Shown one piece after another: positions 34,271 through 41,936 of a stretch of DNA of 64,000 nt; within the stretch, counting starts at the first letter, position 1; each line of letters begins with the position of its first letter. The translations under genes were made by a program, and so were the position numbers. The notes beneath the pieces were generated by a model. The model made no database searches and was not told where the DNA came from. It saw only the letters and a program-made list of their open reading frames with translations. This DNA comes from Bhargavaea ginsengi (lineage in GTDB: Bacteria > Bacillota > Bacilli > Bacillales_A > Planococcaceae): the NCBI RefSeq assembly GCF_900109165.1, contig NZ_FNZF01000006.1:81124-145123 (forward strand), given 5' to 3'.

Positions 34271-35059
34271 ATGAGAGAATCAGGTCTTCAATACATGACG
34301 AATCTGTTCATGGACCGTGTGGAAGTCCTGAAGTCATATGAGCGAAGCGAAGATTTCTATCATCTTGAGAAAGATCTGCTGGAAGCGATGGCAGAAGGGG
34401 ACCGAGCCAGAGCGAAGGACAGACTAAACCAGATTGTCACGATGGTGAAGGATATCGCGGGGGACCGGTGGGTTAAAGACGTCGCGAATTACTATGTTAT
34501 CTTCGCCGCGCTCACTGCCCGCTTCCTGATGGTCCCGAAGTTTTCTCCGGAATGGGCAGTCGCGACAAACATTACCGCGATGAGGATCGTCGACCGGAAA
34601 GCGGACAGGAAAGACATCGTAGAAACGACCAATGACCTCGTTGAATTCTTCATACACGTCCTTGAGGGCCGGGACAAGCCGGAACTTTCGCATCCGGTCG
34701 TCAACGATATTATCCAGTTCATTGATGCCTCGATCGAGGATCCGATTACAGTCGAGCAGCTAGCGAAGCGGGCCGGCATCAGCACGAGCCATCTGTCACG
34801 AATCTTCCGCGAACACGCAGGCCTGACGCTGATCGACTACATCAACATGCGGAAAATAGAAGAATCCCAATTCTATCTCCGCAACACCGATTTGAAGATC
34901 GCAGAGGTATCGGACCGCTTCAGCTTCTGCAATCAGAGCTACTTCACGAGGACGTTCAAAAAGTATACAAATGTGACGCCGAAGCAGTTCAGGGAGCGCA
35001 AAGACATCGATTACTTCTCCTCAGTCTTGCCTGGAAGCGGAGAAGCGGCCCGAACATAA
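34271..35059 (+). CDS. AraC-family transcriptional regulator
   Basis: 262 residues. The last 100 are the AraC DNA-binding unit with two helix-turn-helix motifs (TVEQLAKRAGISTSHLSRIF and IAEVSDRFSFCNQSYFTRTF) and the closing TPKQFRER. The first 140 residues are all-helical and match no ligand domain I know. The start is uncertain: the ATG at 34271 abuts GGAGG, which is too close, and an ATG at 34295 has a poor site. It may be cotranscribed with the lipid kinase gene. Target unknown. Confidence 0.88.
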   Translation: MRESGLQYMTNLFMDRVEVLKSYERSEDFYHLEKDLLEAMAEGDRARAKDRLNQIVTMVKDIAGDRWVKDVANYYVIFAALTARFLMVPKFSPEWAVATNITAMRIVDRKADRKDIVETTNDLVEFFIHVLEGRDKPELSHPVVNDIIQFIDASIEDPITVEQLAKRAGISTSHLSRIFREHAGLTLIDYINMRKIEESQFYLRNTDLKIAEVSDRFSFCNQSYFTRTFKKYTNVTPKQFRERKDIDYFSSVLPGSGEAART

Positions 35060-35060
35060 A

Positions 35061-35090
35061 TTGAAAAGCCTGCAACGGGTGGTGTATACT
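35061..35090 (+). promoter_or_regulatory. yidC promoter
   Basis: TTGAAA (35061-35066), 18-bp spacer, TATACT (35085-35090), 34 bases before the start codon. Confidence 0.7.
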
Positions 35091-35124
35091 ACTCTATAGT
35101 CTAAAAAAGTTGTAGGTGAATCGA

Positions 35125-35889
35125 TTGAATAAGCGCATCGGGCTGATCCTTACACTGGTAGCCGCAGCGTTGCTCCTTGGCGGATGCTCCAGCATCGAGA
35201 ACAAGGAAGGCACGTTCTATAATCTATTCGTCCGGCCGATGGACTGGTCCCTGGAATTTCTCGGGACATTCTTCAACGGCAACTACGGACTGGCGATCAT
35301 CGCCATTACAGTCATCATCCGTCTGATCCTCATGCCGCTCATGCTGAAGAACTACAAAACCCAGCAGGCGATGAAGGTGAAGATGGATGCTCTCCGCCCT
35401 GAGATGGAAGATATCCAGAAGCGCATCAAGGAAACAAAGGACAAGGACGAGCAGATGAAGCTCCAGCAGGAAATGATGGGACTTTACCAGAAGCACGGCG
35501 TCAACCCGCTGAACATGGGCTGTCTGCCGGTTCTCATCCAGATGCCGATCATCATGGGCCTCTACTTCGCGATCCTGTATTCGGACGACGTCAAGTCACA
35601 CCAGTTCCTCTGGTTTAATCTCGGCTCTCCTGACATGATCATGGCCCTGATTGCAGGGGTCGTCTATCTCCTGCAGGCACGCGTCTCTCTCTGGACGATG
35701 CCTGAACAGCAGCAAAAGCAGATGAAGATGTTCATCTACATGTCCCCGATCATGATCACGTTCATCTCCTTCACGGCGATGTCCGCACTGCCTCTCTACT
35801 GGGCGGTCAGCGGTGCAATCCTTGTGATCCAGACCTATATCGGGCGGAAGTTCTACTATGAAAATCCGGAAAAGGCAGTGGAGCAATAA
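35125..35889 (+). CDS. yidC: YidC/Oxa1 membrane protein insertase
   Basis: 254 residues. The signal peptide ends in the lipobox LLLGGC (Cys near 20), so the N-terminus is lipidated as in SpoIIIJ/YqjG. Five helices follow, with the cytosolic helical hairpin KVKMDALRPEMEDIQKRIKE between helices 1 and 2. The conserved groove arginine lies in IIRLILMPL. It inserts membrane proteins with or without SecYEG. The TTG at 35125 gives MNKRIGLILTL and suits TAGGTGA; the in-frame GTG lies within that site. No rnpA or jag gene is adjacent, so this is probably the YqjG-type second copy. Confidence 0.93.
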   Translation: MNKRIGLILTLVAAALLLGGCSSIENKEGTFYNLFVRPMDWSLEFLGTFFNGNYGLAIIAITVIIRLILMPLMLKNYKTQQAMKVKMDALRPEMEDIQKRIKETKDKDEQMKLQQEMMGLYQKHGVNPLNMGCLPVLIQMPIIMGLYFAILYSDDVKSHQFLWFNLGSPDMIMALIAGVVYLLQARVSLWTMPEQQQKQMKMFIYMSPIMITFISFTAMSALPLYWAVSGAILVIQTYIGRKFYYENPEKAVEQ

Positions 35890-35917
35890 ACCGGGTAACC
35901 ATCCGGCTATCAGAACA

Positions 35918-35966
35918 AACGGCAGTGGCCCGGGACTCATACGAGGCCTGGGCACTGCCGTTTTTC
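35918..35966 (+). terminator. Terminator after yidC
   Basis: AACGGCAGTG / CACTGCCGTT outer stem with inner pairs, then TTTTT. Confidence 0.85.
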
Positions 35967-36004
35967 TGCTTATGATTCAAACAGAGGAAAAGGGGATGAG
36001 GGGG

Positions 36005-36256
36005 ATGTCCAAGAATAAGCGGTGGTTATTTGGAATCGGCATCGCGGTAGTCTTTATACTGGCTTTGGTCTTTATTGTACGACAGGCAATGCATGCCGCG
36101 GCGCTGTCGATGGCGCTCCTGTTTGTCCTGACCAATACAGCGCGCGCTGCGGGGTTCAGGGAGCGGGGCATGATGAGAGAAGCGAAGTGGATGAACCTGC
36201 TTGCCGGTTTTTTCGGTCTCCTGTTCATCGTTCTGGCGGTCATGCTCTTTATTTGA
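36005..36256 (+). CDS. Small membrane protein of unknown function
   Basis: 83 residues: MSKNKRWLFGIGIAVVFIL begins a first helix (to about 27), two more hydrophobic stretches follow (ALSMALLFVLTNTARAAG; LLAGFFGLLFIVLAVMLFI). Between them is the basic, cytosolic-looking RERGMMREAKW. Family not recognised. AAGGGG lies nine bases before the ATG at 36005. Terminator at 36270-36303, shared with the convergent small gene. Confidence 0.75.
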   Translation: MSKNKRWLFGIGIAVVFILALVFIVRQAMHAAALSMALLFVLTNTARAAGFRERGMMREAKWMNLLAGFFGLLFIVLAVMLFI

Positions 36257-36269
36257 CCGGTCATGAAAA

Positions 36270-36303
36270 AACGCGCCGGTCATTTCTGACCGAGCGCGTT
36301 TTC
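36270..36303. terminator. Bidirectional terminator (small membrane protein / 41-residue protein)
   Basis: AACGCGC-GGTCA, loop TTTC, TGACC-GCGCGTTTTC. The minus-strand stop codon at 36280 lies inside the stem. Confidence 0.75.
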
Positions 36304-36405
36304 TGCTTTTATGCCTATCTTATGGACAAGGTTTTCCCGTTCTGCAAGCAAAGCATCCAGCTTTTCCATGAGTTGAAGAATGTCCTGGATCGAGATTGGT
36401 TTCAT
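36280..36405 (-). CDS. Putative 41-residue helical protein
   Basis: Minus-strand frame from ATG to TGA, starting MKPISIQDILQLMEKLDALL and ending AENALGQK. AAAGGGG lies seven bases before the ATG. The heptad-like pattern of Leu and Ile (ILQLMEKLDALLAE) predicts one amphipathic helix or short coiled coil. Family unknown. It lies downstream of the palindrome at 36438-36469. Confidence 0.55.
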   Translation of the reverse strand: MKPISIQDILQLMEKLDALLAERENLVHKIGIKAENALGQK

Positions 36406-36437
36406 ATGTATGCCCCTTTGTCCTCGTTTGCAAAACT

Positions 36438-36469
36438 ATACGGACAATTGCCTGGGCATTTGTCCGTAT
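36438..36469. promoter_or_regulatory. 32-bp near-perfect palindrome
   Basis: Arms ATACGGACAA-TGCC and GGCA-TTGTCCGTAT with one mismatched pair (position 11 against 22), 15 of 16 pairs matched. It lies between the MFS gene end and the 41-residue gene start. It could be an operator for a dimeric repressor of the TetR or MarR type, or an RNA hairpin; on the minus strand it is followed only by AGTTTTGC. Confidence 0.75.
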
Positions 36470-36559
36470 TTCACAAAAATAGTACTTTAGAATCAACTGG
36501 AATGATTAATAATCGGCGCCTGCCGGTTTCGGGGAGATCTAATGCCGACTCCCGGTGCC

Positions 36560-37711
36560 TTAATAAGCGTGCCTCTTTCTGGTTGCATAAACAATCAGGG
36601 CGGCCGGAATCGTACAGATGACCATGCTGAGGAATGACAGGCCCGGCTTCACCTCGTACAGCGCCCCGCCGAGAAGGGTCAGAAATGCAGTGCTCAGGCT
36701 CATTGCAAATGCCGCATATAATGCCTGTGCAGGCGCAATCAGACGGGTCGGAAGCTTCCCGGAAATGTACCTGATAAAGGCAACGTGAGCTATGCCGAAC
36801 GAAGCGGCGTGCAGGGCCTGGGTAAGTGTGAACATCCATACCGTCGGCACAAGGAAGATCAGCACCCAGCGGAGTGTCGAGCCTGCTGCGGCCAGCAGGA
36901 ACATCCGTGACGCGGTCATTTTTCCGAACAGGCGGTCCGCGACGCCGAAGAACAGGATTTCGAAAAGGATGGCGACATTCAGCACGAGGCCGATTGTAAA
37001 GCTTGCGACACCAAGATCCTCCAGATAGACGAAGCCATAGTTATAGTAGGCCGCGTGGGACCCCTGCAACAGAACTGAGACGATCAGGACCGTCAGGAAG
37101 CCTCGATCGCGGATCAGTTCACGGAAAGCGCCTGACCGCTTTTCCGCCGGCTTCCCGGGTTCATCGCGGCCGAGAGATGCAGGGACAGCTGTGTATTGGG
37201 CGGCGAACATGAACAAAAGTCCGGCGAACATCGTCCAGAGAATTGCTTCATTGCCGAACAGGGCGGTGACCGCGCCGATGATGAGCACGGCAACCATATA
37301 GCCTGCAGAGCCGAAAGCCCGGCTGCGGCTGTAGTTGATGTTGTCTTTTTGGATCAGGACGGAAGCGCTGGTTTCCATTGCGGGAAGCAGATTCGGATAC
37401 ACAACATTAAACATGCAGGTAATGATGAGGATCGCCGTGTAGGATCCGGACGGGATGTAAAGCAGAGCGATGATAAAGGAAAGGACGACACCCGCTTTCA
37501 TCACACCGGTGATCGGGAAGCGCTTCGCTGCTGCGGGGAACAGGAAAAGGGTTGAAAACGCCCGGATGAACATTCCTGCCCCCATAACCGCGCCAGCTTC
37601 AAAGACGGTCAGGCCCTTTTCGGAAACGAGCCAGCCCGTCCAATAGGGAAGGAAAATGCCCCACGTGAAGAAGAACGCGAAGAAATTCAGGGATAGCCAG
37701 CGTGAGTTCAT
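36560..37711 (-). CDS. MFS transporter (MFS_1-like, HcaT/nucleoside-permease type)
   Basis: 383 residues with about 12 helices, opening WLSLNFFAFFFTWGIFLPYW, the usual start of the MFS_1_like group (PF12832) that includes the phenylpropionate permease HcaT and sugar or nucleoside symporters. The loop 2-3 basic motif is reduced (FPAAAKRFPITGV). Substrate unknown. The ATG at 37711 has GGAGGA upstream. An extended -10 box TGCTATGAT on the minus strand (about 37751-37756 for TATGAT) is the likely promoter. Confidence 0.88.
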   Translation of the reverse strand: MNSRWLSLNFFAFFFTWGIFLPYWTGWLVSEKGLTVFEAGAVMGAGMFIRAFSTLFLFPAAAKRFPITGVMKAGVVLSFIIALLYIPSGSYTAILIITCMFNVVYPNLLPAMETSASVLIQKDNINYSRSRAFGSAGYMVAVLIIGAVTALFGNEAILWTMFAGLLFMFAAQYTAVPASLGRDEPGKPAEKRSGAFRELIRDRGFLTVLIVSVLLQGSHAAYYNYGFVYLEDLGVASFTIGLVLNVAILFEILFFGVADRLFGKMTASRMFLLAAAGSTLRWVLIFLVPTVWMFTLTQALHAASFGIAHVAFIRYISGKLPTRLIAPAQALYAAFAMSLSTAFLTLLGGALYEVKPGLSFLSMVICTIPAALIVYATRKRHAY

Positions 37712-37838
37712 ATTGGGTTCCTCCGCACGTAATAGATTTGTCACAAAAGAATCATAGCACACCGGATAAAGGCGCGGAATGCGGGTTGGTATGGTACGAT
37801 AGACCAATGGAATTTTCATGAAAGAAGGGTCACCAAGA

Positions 37839-38729
37839 ATGGGCAGAATGAATGCACGGAAGCAGAAGCGTGAAGGGAAAGGCGTCTGGATCGCCGTTCT
37901 CGCTGCAGTCGCTCTGCTGGTCGGAGGAGCGGTAGTCTTTGCCGGCATGAACGGATGGGATGCAGAGCGGATCAAAGGGGCACTTGGCGGAGAAACGCCT
38001 GTACAGGATGAGGAGGCGGGCCCGGCCGGGACGGAAGAACCGGCCGGCGGAGGGAACGCAGCCGAAGAAGAGAACCCAGAGGCCGATCCGCTGCCTGCAG
38101 GCGGCACGCCGGAACCTCAAGCCGACCCGCTTGCCGGCATCGGCGAATATGTGGAAGGGCTGGAGCTGCCAGCGGAGCCGACCTATATCGGCGGCATCCT
38201 GCTGGCCAACAAAAAGTACCCGCTTCCGGCCGACTTCGCGCCCGGTGAAAATCCGGATGCGCGTGAAGCATTCGAAGAAATGGCTGCGGCGGCGTTCGTG
38301 GAAGGTTTTGATCTGGACGCCTTCAGTACATTCAGGACCTATGAACGGCAGCAGGAATTGTATGATCGGTACGTGGAACGAGACGGAGCAGAGGCGGCGG
38401 ACCGCTACAGCGCGCGCCCCGGCTATTCAGAACATCAGACAGGGTTTGCTTTCGATATCGGAGAGGCGACGCAGCCTGAGCACTACGCCCGTGAATCCTT
38501 TGGGGATACACCTGCCGGGCAGTGGCTGCTTGCCAATGCACACAGGTTCGGCTTCATCCTCCGCTATCCGGAAGGCAAGGAAGACATCACCGGCTATATG
38601 CACGAATCGTGGCACTACCGCTATGTCGGGAAAGAAGTTGCCGGCAGAATCCACTCGAGGGGCATCACCTTGGAGGAATACCTGCTCGTTCCGGACAGCC
38701 ACGGTGAACCATCGGAGCCCGAGAAATAA
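37839..38729 (+). CDS. Membrane-anchored D,D- or L,D-carboxypeptidase (VanY/LdcB family)
   Basis: About 296 residues. A signal-anchor helix (VWIAVLAAVALLVGGAVVFA) is followed by an 80-residue Glu/Pro/Gly/Ala-rich wall-spanning linker, then the VanY catalytic domain (about 120-290). Zinc-site motifs are SEHQTGFAFDIG (His and Asp) and ESWHYRYVG (second His), with the substrate arginine in STFRTYERQ. It trims peptidoglycan stem peptides outside the cell. Start codon: ATG at 37839 suits AAGAAGGG; ATG at 37818 and 37848 are alternatives. Followed by repeat array 4. Confidence 0.92.
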   Translation: MGRMNARKQKREGKGVWIAVLAAVALLVGGAVVFAGMNGWDAERIKGALGGETPVQDEEAGPAGTEEPAGGGNAAEEENPEADPLPAGGTPEPQADPLAGIGEYVEGLELPAEPTYIGGILLANKKYPLPADFAPGENPDAREAFEEMAAAAFVEGFDLDAFSTFRTYERQQELYDRYVERDGAEAADRYSARPGYSEHQTGFAFDIGEATQPEHYARESFGDTPAGQWLLANAHRFGFILRYPEGKEDITGYMHESWHYRYVGKEVAGRIHSRGITLEEYLLVPDSHGEPSEPEK

Positions 38730-38740
38730 GGGCGGCCGTC

Positions 38741-38795
38741 CGACTTGGAGTAAGAGGGTGCGAATTGGAGTACTGCGGCCCGAATGGAAAATCTC
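38741..38795 (+). repeat. Array 4: three 20-bp repeats with core CGAATTGGAG
   Basis: CGACTTGGAG, CGAATTGGAG and CGAATGGAAA begin at 38741, 38761 and 38781, exactly 20 bp apart. The array lies between the carboxypeptidase stop and the terminator. Confidence 0.75.
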
Positions 38796-38806
38796 ATTAT
38801 AATCGA

Positions 38807-38849
38807 AAGCCCTCCCGCACGTTTTTCTCCGTGCGGGAGGGCTTTTTCA
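38807..38849. terminator. Bidirectional terminator (carboxypeptidase gene / cls)
   Basis: GCCCTCCCGCAC / GTGCGGGAGGGC stem with TTTTT on the plus side and T-rich sequence on the minus side. Confidence 0.9.
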
Positions 38850-38854
38850 TTGGT

Positions 38855-40306
38855 TCATAAGATCGGGGACAGGAGCCGGGAGACGGACTCCTTGAATCGG
38901 ATATTGGTGGTCCGGTTCTGGTAGGCTTCCAAGGTCAATTCCGTTGAAAGCCGCATATCCTGTTCAAACAGCTCCGCCAGCTCATGGGATTTTTCCCGGT
39001 CATAGATGAAAGCGTTGATTTCAAAATTCAGCTTGAAGCTGCGGACGTCGATGTTGGCGGTGCCGACCGTCGCCACTTCGTCGTCGACGACGATCATTTT
39101 GGCATGGATGAACCCATTTTCATAAATATAGACTTTTGCCCCTGCCCGCAGAAGGATGCCCACATGGGAATACGTCGCCCAATAGACAAACATGTGGTCC
39201 GGCTTGTTCGGAATCATGATGCGTACATCGATGCCCGACAAACAGGCGATCCGCAGTGCATCGAGGAAGCTGGCATCAGGTATGAAATAAGGAGTCTGGA
39301 TATAGATGTACTTTTTCGCCAGATGGATCATCTTCAAGTAGCCGTCCTTAATCTGCTCCCACTGTTCGTCCGGGCCGCTCGAGACGATCTGCATCCCGAC
39401 GGAACCTTTCCGGGGAATGGCCGGGAAATAGCGCTCGTGATACTCGATGTCGTGGGAGGCGGATGCCTGGTTCCAGTCCAGGATAAAGCGTGTCTGGAGA
39501 GGATGGACGGCGCTGCCTTCGATCCGCAGGTGTGTGTCACGCCAGTAGCCGAATCTGCGGTTGAGGCCGAGGTATTCATCACCGACGTTGAATCCGCCCA
39601 CATAGCCGACGCGCCCGTCAATGATGGCGATTTTCCGGTGATTCCGGTAGTTCATCCGGGGATTGATGAGCGGAAGGATTGCCGGGAAAAACGCTTCGAC
39701 CTCACCGCCGGCTGCGGTCAGCTCCCGGAAGTGGCGCTTCCTCAATCCGCGTGAACCGATATCATCGAAGAGCACCCGTACCCTGACACCGCTTTTCGCT
39801 TTCCGGATGAGAATATCCAAAATACGCTGTCCCAGATTATCGAGCCGGAAAATATAGTATTGGATATGGATGTGGTCTTTGGCGTTTTCCAGGTCATCCA
39901 GCAACGCTTCGAATTTCTTGCCCCCGTCGTTGAAGATTTCCATATTGTTGTCCTGGGTCAGGAGGGCATGGTTGTTCCGCAAGTGTAGGTAGACCATATC
40001 TTGATAGTGGGCGGTATCATCCAGCCTGAAGTCGAAGGTGCCGTCTTCAATCGCCTCGATCTGGTAATTGACGAGTTGCTCGATCCCGATTTTGTTCCTG
40101 TCTTCCCAGCGGAACAGCTGTTTTTTTCGCAGCTGCCTGCCGAACGTCAGGTAAATGAAGAATCCTAAGACAGGAATGAAGAACAGGACCAGCAGCCATG
40201 CCCAGGTTGATGTCGCATCGCGCCGCTCAAGGAAGATCAGGGCAATCGCGAGGAAGATGTTCAGGATAAAGATCGCGACCGTCGTGTACGTGATGAACTG
40301 TGCCAT
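38855..40306 (-). CDS. cls: Cardiolipin synthase
   Basis: 483 residues with two N-terminal helices (VAIFILNIFLAIALIFLE and WAWLLVLFFIPVLGFFIYL) and two phospholipase D domains. The HKD motifs are complete: NHRKIAIIDG near 220 and IHAKMIVVDDEV near 400. It joins two phosphatidylglycerol molecules to form cardiolipin at the membrane. GGAGG precedes the ATG. B. subtilis has three paralogs; the sequence best fits the housekeeping ClsA type, but I cannot exclude another paralog. Confidence 0.94.
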   Translation of the reverse strand: MAQFITYTTVAIFILNIFLAIALIFLERRDATSTWAWLLVLFFIPVLGFFIYLTFGRQLRKKQLFRWEDRNKIGIEQLVNYQIEAIEDGTFDFRLDDTAHYQDMVYLHLRNNHALLTQDNNMEIFNDGGKKFEALLDDLENAKDHIHIQYYIFRLDNLGQRILDILIRKAKSGVRVRVLFDDIGSRGLRKRHFRELTAAGGEVEAFFPAILPLINPRMNYRNHRKIAIIDGRVGYVGGFNVGDEYLGLNRRFGYWRDTHLRIEGSAVHPLQTRFILDWNQASASHDIEYHERYFPAIPRKGSVGMQIVSSGPDEQWEQIKDGYLKMIHLAKKYIYIQTPYFIPDASFLDALRIACLSGIDVRIMIPNKPDHMFVYWATYSHVGILLRAGAKVYIYENGFIHAKMIVVDDEVATVGTANIDVRSFKLNFEINAFIYDREKSHELAELFEQDMRLSTELTLEAYQNRTTNIRFKESVSRLLSPIL

Positions 40307-40395
40307 GAAAACCTCCAGTTGCGTATGATCTGTCTAAGGACAGTATACCGTTAGCCTGCCGAAAACACGAATAGAGGGGGGGTGATACTGATAAT

Positions 40396-40430
40396 ACCTA
40401 CTTGACTTATAGGTTTAAAGGTTATATTCT
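40396..40430 (+). promoter_or_regulatory. tcyP promoter with inverted repeat over the -35 box
   Basis: TTGACT (40402-40407), 17-bp spacer, TATTCT (40425-40430). ACCTA-N9-TAGGT (40396-40414) straddles the -35 box, a good site for repression. CymR, which controls tcyP in B. subtilis, is the obvious candidate, but I cannot match its consensus securely. Confidence 0.65.
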
Positions 40431-40497
40431 GTTGCTTGTGTTTTTTCAAATCAAACCGTTCCTCTCCGGAGGAAATCATCATAATGGAGGAATGATC

Positions 40498-41889
40498 ATG
40501 AATACCTGGCTGGTTGTCATCAATGTCGCCGCCTTGCTCGTTCTCGTCGGGGTCCTGTTTTATATGCAGCGCCGGCATGTCTCGTTCTCGAACCGTGTTT
40601 TTGCGGGTCTCGGTCTTGGGATTTTGTTCGGTCTGGCACTCAATCTTATCTACGGTACGGAATCCGGAGTGCTGGCCGATTCCGTTGACTGGTTCAACAT
40701 CATCGGCTCGGGATATGTCCGCTTTCTGCAGATGATTGTCATGCCGCTTGTCTTTATCTCAATTCTTGCCGCATTCACTAAAGTGTCGACCGGTAAAAAC
40801 TTCGGAAAAAACGCGGGGCTTATCCTCGGTATGCTGGTCGGAACGACTGCGCTTGCCGCAGCGATCGGCATCGGTTCTGCAGTTGCCTTTAATCTGGATG
40901 CGTCCGAGCTCGTCCAGGGCACGGCGGAAATGGAGCGCGGAGCTGCGCTTGAGGAGCGTTCGGCGGAAGTGGCCGACAAGACCCTTCCCCGGCAGATTAC
41001 CGAGCTGATCCCGGCCAACCCGTTTCTTGACCTGACGGGTGCACGTCCGACTTCGACAATCGGAGTCGTCATTTTCGCCGCATTCCTAGGTGTCGCCTAT
41101 CTCGGAATCGGAAGAAAAGAGCCTGAAAATGCGGCGATGGTGAAAAAGGGGATCGATGCAATCTATGCGCTTGTCATGCGTGTCGTGAAACTGATCCTTC
41201 GCCTGACACCGTACGGCATCCTGGCGATCATGGCGCGCACGGTTGCCACCTCTGATTTTGGTGCGATCGCCAACCTGGGTAAGTTCGTCATTGCTTCTTA
41301 CGTGGCGCTGATCATCATGTTCCTGATTCATCTGGTGATCATCACACTCAACGGCCTGAACCCGATCACGTACCTGAAAAAAACATCGGAGACGCTTCTT
41401 TTCGCGTTCACTTCCCGTTCCAGCGCGGGTACGCTGCCGCTCAACATCAAAACACAGACGGACCGCCTGGGCCTTCCGGACGCGACCGCAAACTTTGCCG
41501 GATCGTTCGGGCTGTCAATCGGCCAAAACGGCTGCGCGGGCATTTATCCTGCTATGCTGGCGGTCATGATCGCGCCGTCCGTCGGCATTAATCCGCTTGA
41601 TCCGGGCTTCATCGCGACACTGATTGTCGTAGTCGCGATCAGCTCGTTTGGTGTGGCAGGCGTAGGCGGAGGCGCGACCTTTGCCGCCATACTCGTCCTC
41701 TCGGCCATGAACCTGCCTGTCGCTCTGGCCGGTGTGCTCATCTCTGTTGAACCGCTCATCGACATGGGCCGCACTGCCCTTAACGTCAGCGGTTCAATGA
41801 CGGCAGGCGTCACCGCTGCATCCGTGAACAAGGAAGTCGATCGGGACGTTTATAACGGTGATATCCGCACACAGCCAATTGATGCTTAA
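40498..41889 (+). CDS. tcyP: L-cystine symporter TcyP (dicarboxylate/amino acid:cation symporter family)
   Basis: 463 residues with the DAACS fold. Conserved parts are FVRFLQ-like GYVRFLQMIVMPLVFISI, the serine-rich hairpin TSRSSAGTLPLNI and the substrate region GQNGCAGIYPAMLAV, in which NGCAG is typical of cystine transporters of the TcyP (YhcL) type. It imports cystine with Na+ or H+. The ATG at 40498 has GGAGG seven bases upstream. The A/T-rich promoter with an inverted repeat suggests control by sulfur supply. Confidence 0.93.
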   Translation: MNTWLVVINVAALLVLVGVLFYMQRRHVSFSNRVFAGLGLGILFGLALNLIYGTESGVLADSVDWFNIIGSGYVRFLQMIVMPLVFISILAAFTKVSTGKNFGKNAGLILGMLVGTTALAAAIGIGSAVAFNLDASELVQGTAEMERGAALEERSAEVADKTLPRQITELIPANPFLDLTGARPTSTIGVVIFAAFLGVAYLGIGRKEPENAAMVKKGIDAIYALVMRVVKLILRLTPYGILAIMARTVATSDFGAIANLGKFVIASYVALIIMFLIHLVIITLNGLNPITYLKKTSETLLFAFTSRSSAGTLPLNIKTQTDRLGLPDATANFAGSFGLSIGQNGCAGIYPAMLAVMIAPSVGINPLDPGFIATLIVVVAISSFGVAGVGGGATFAAILVLSAMNLPVALAGVLISVEPLIDMGRTALNVSGSMTAGVTAASVNKEVDRDVYNGDIRTQPIDA

Positions 41890-41895
41890 ACCGAA

Positions 41896-41936
41896 GAAAA
41901 TGCCGTCCCGTTTAAAGGGGCGGCATCTTTTTTATA
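41896..41936. terminator. Bidirectional terminator (tcyP / HTH-TPR regulator)
   Basis: ATGCCG-CCC, loop GTTTAAA, GGG-CGGCAT then a run of T. Confidence 0.8.
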
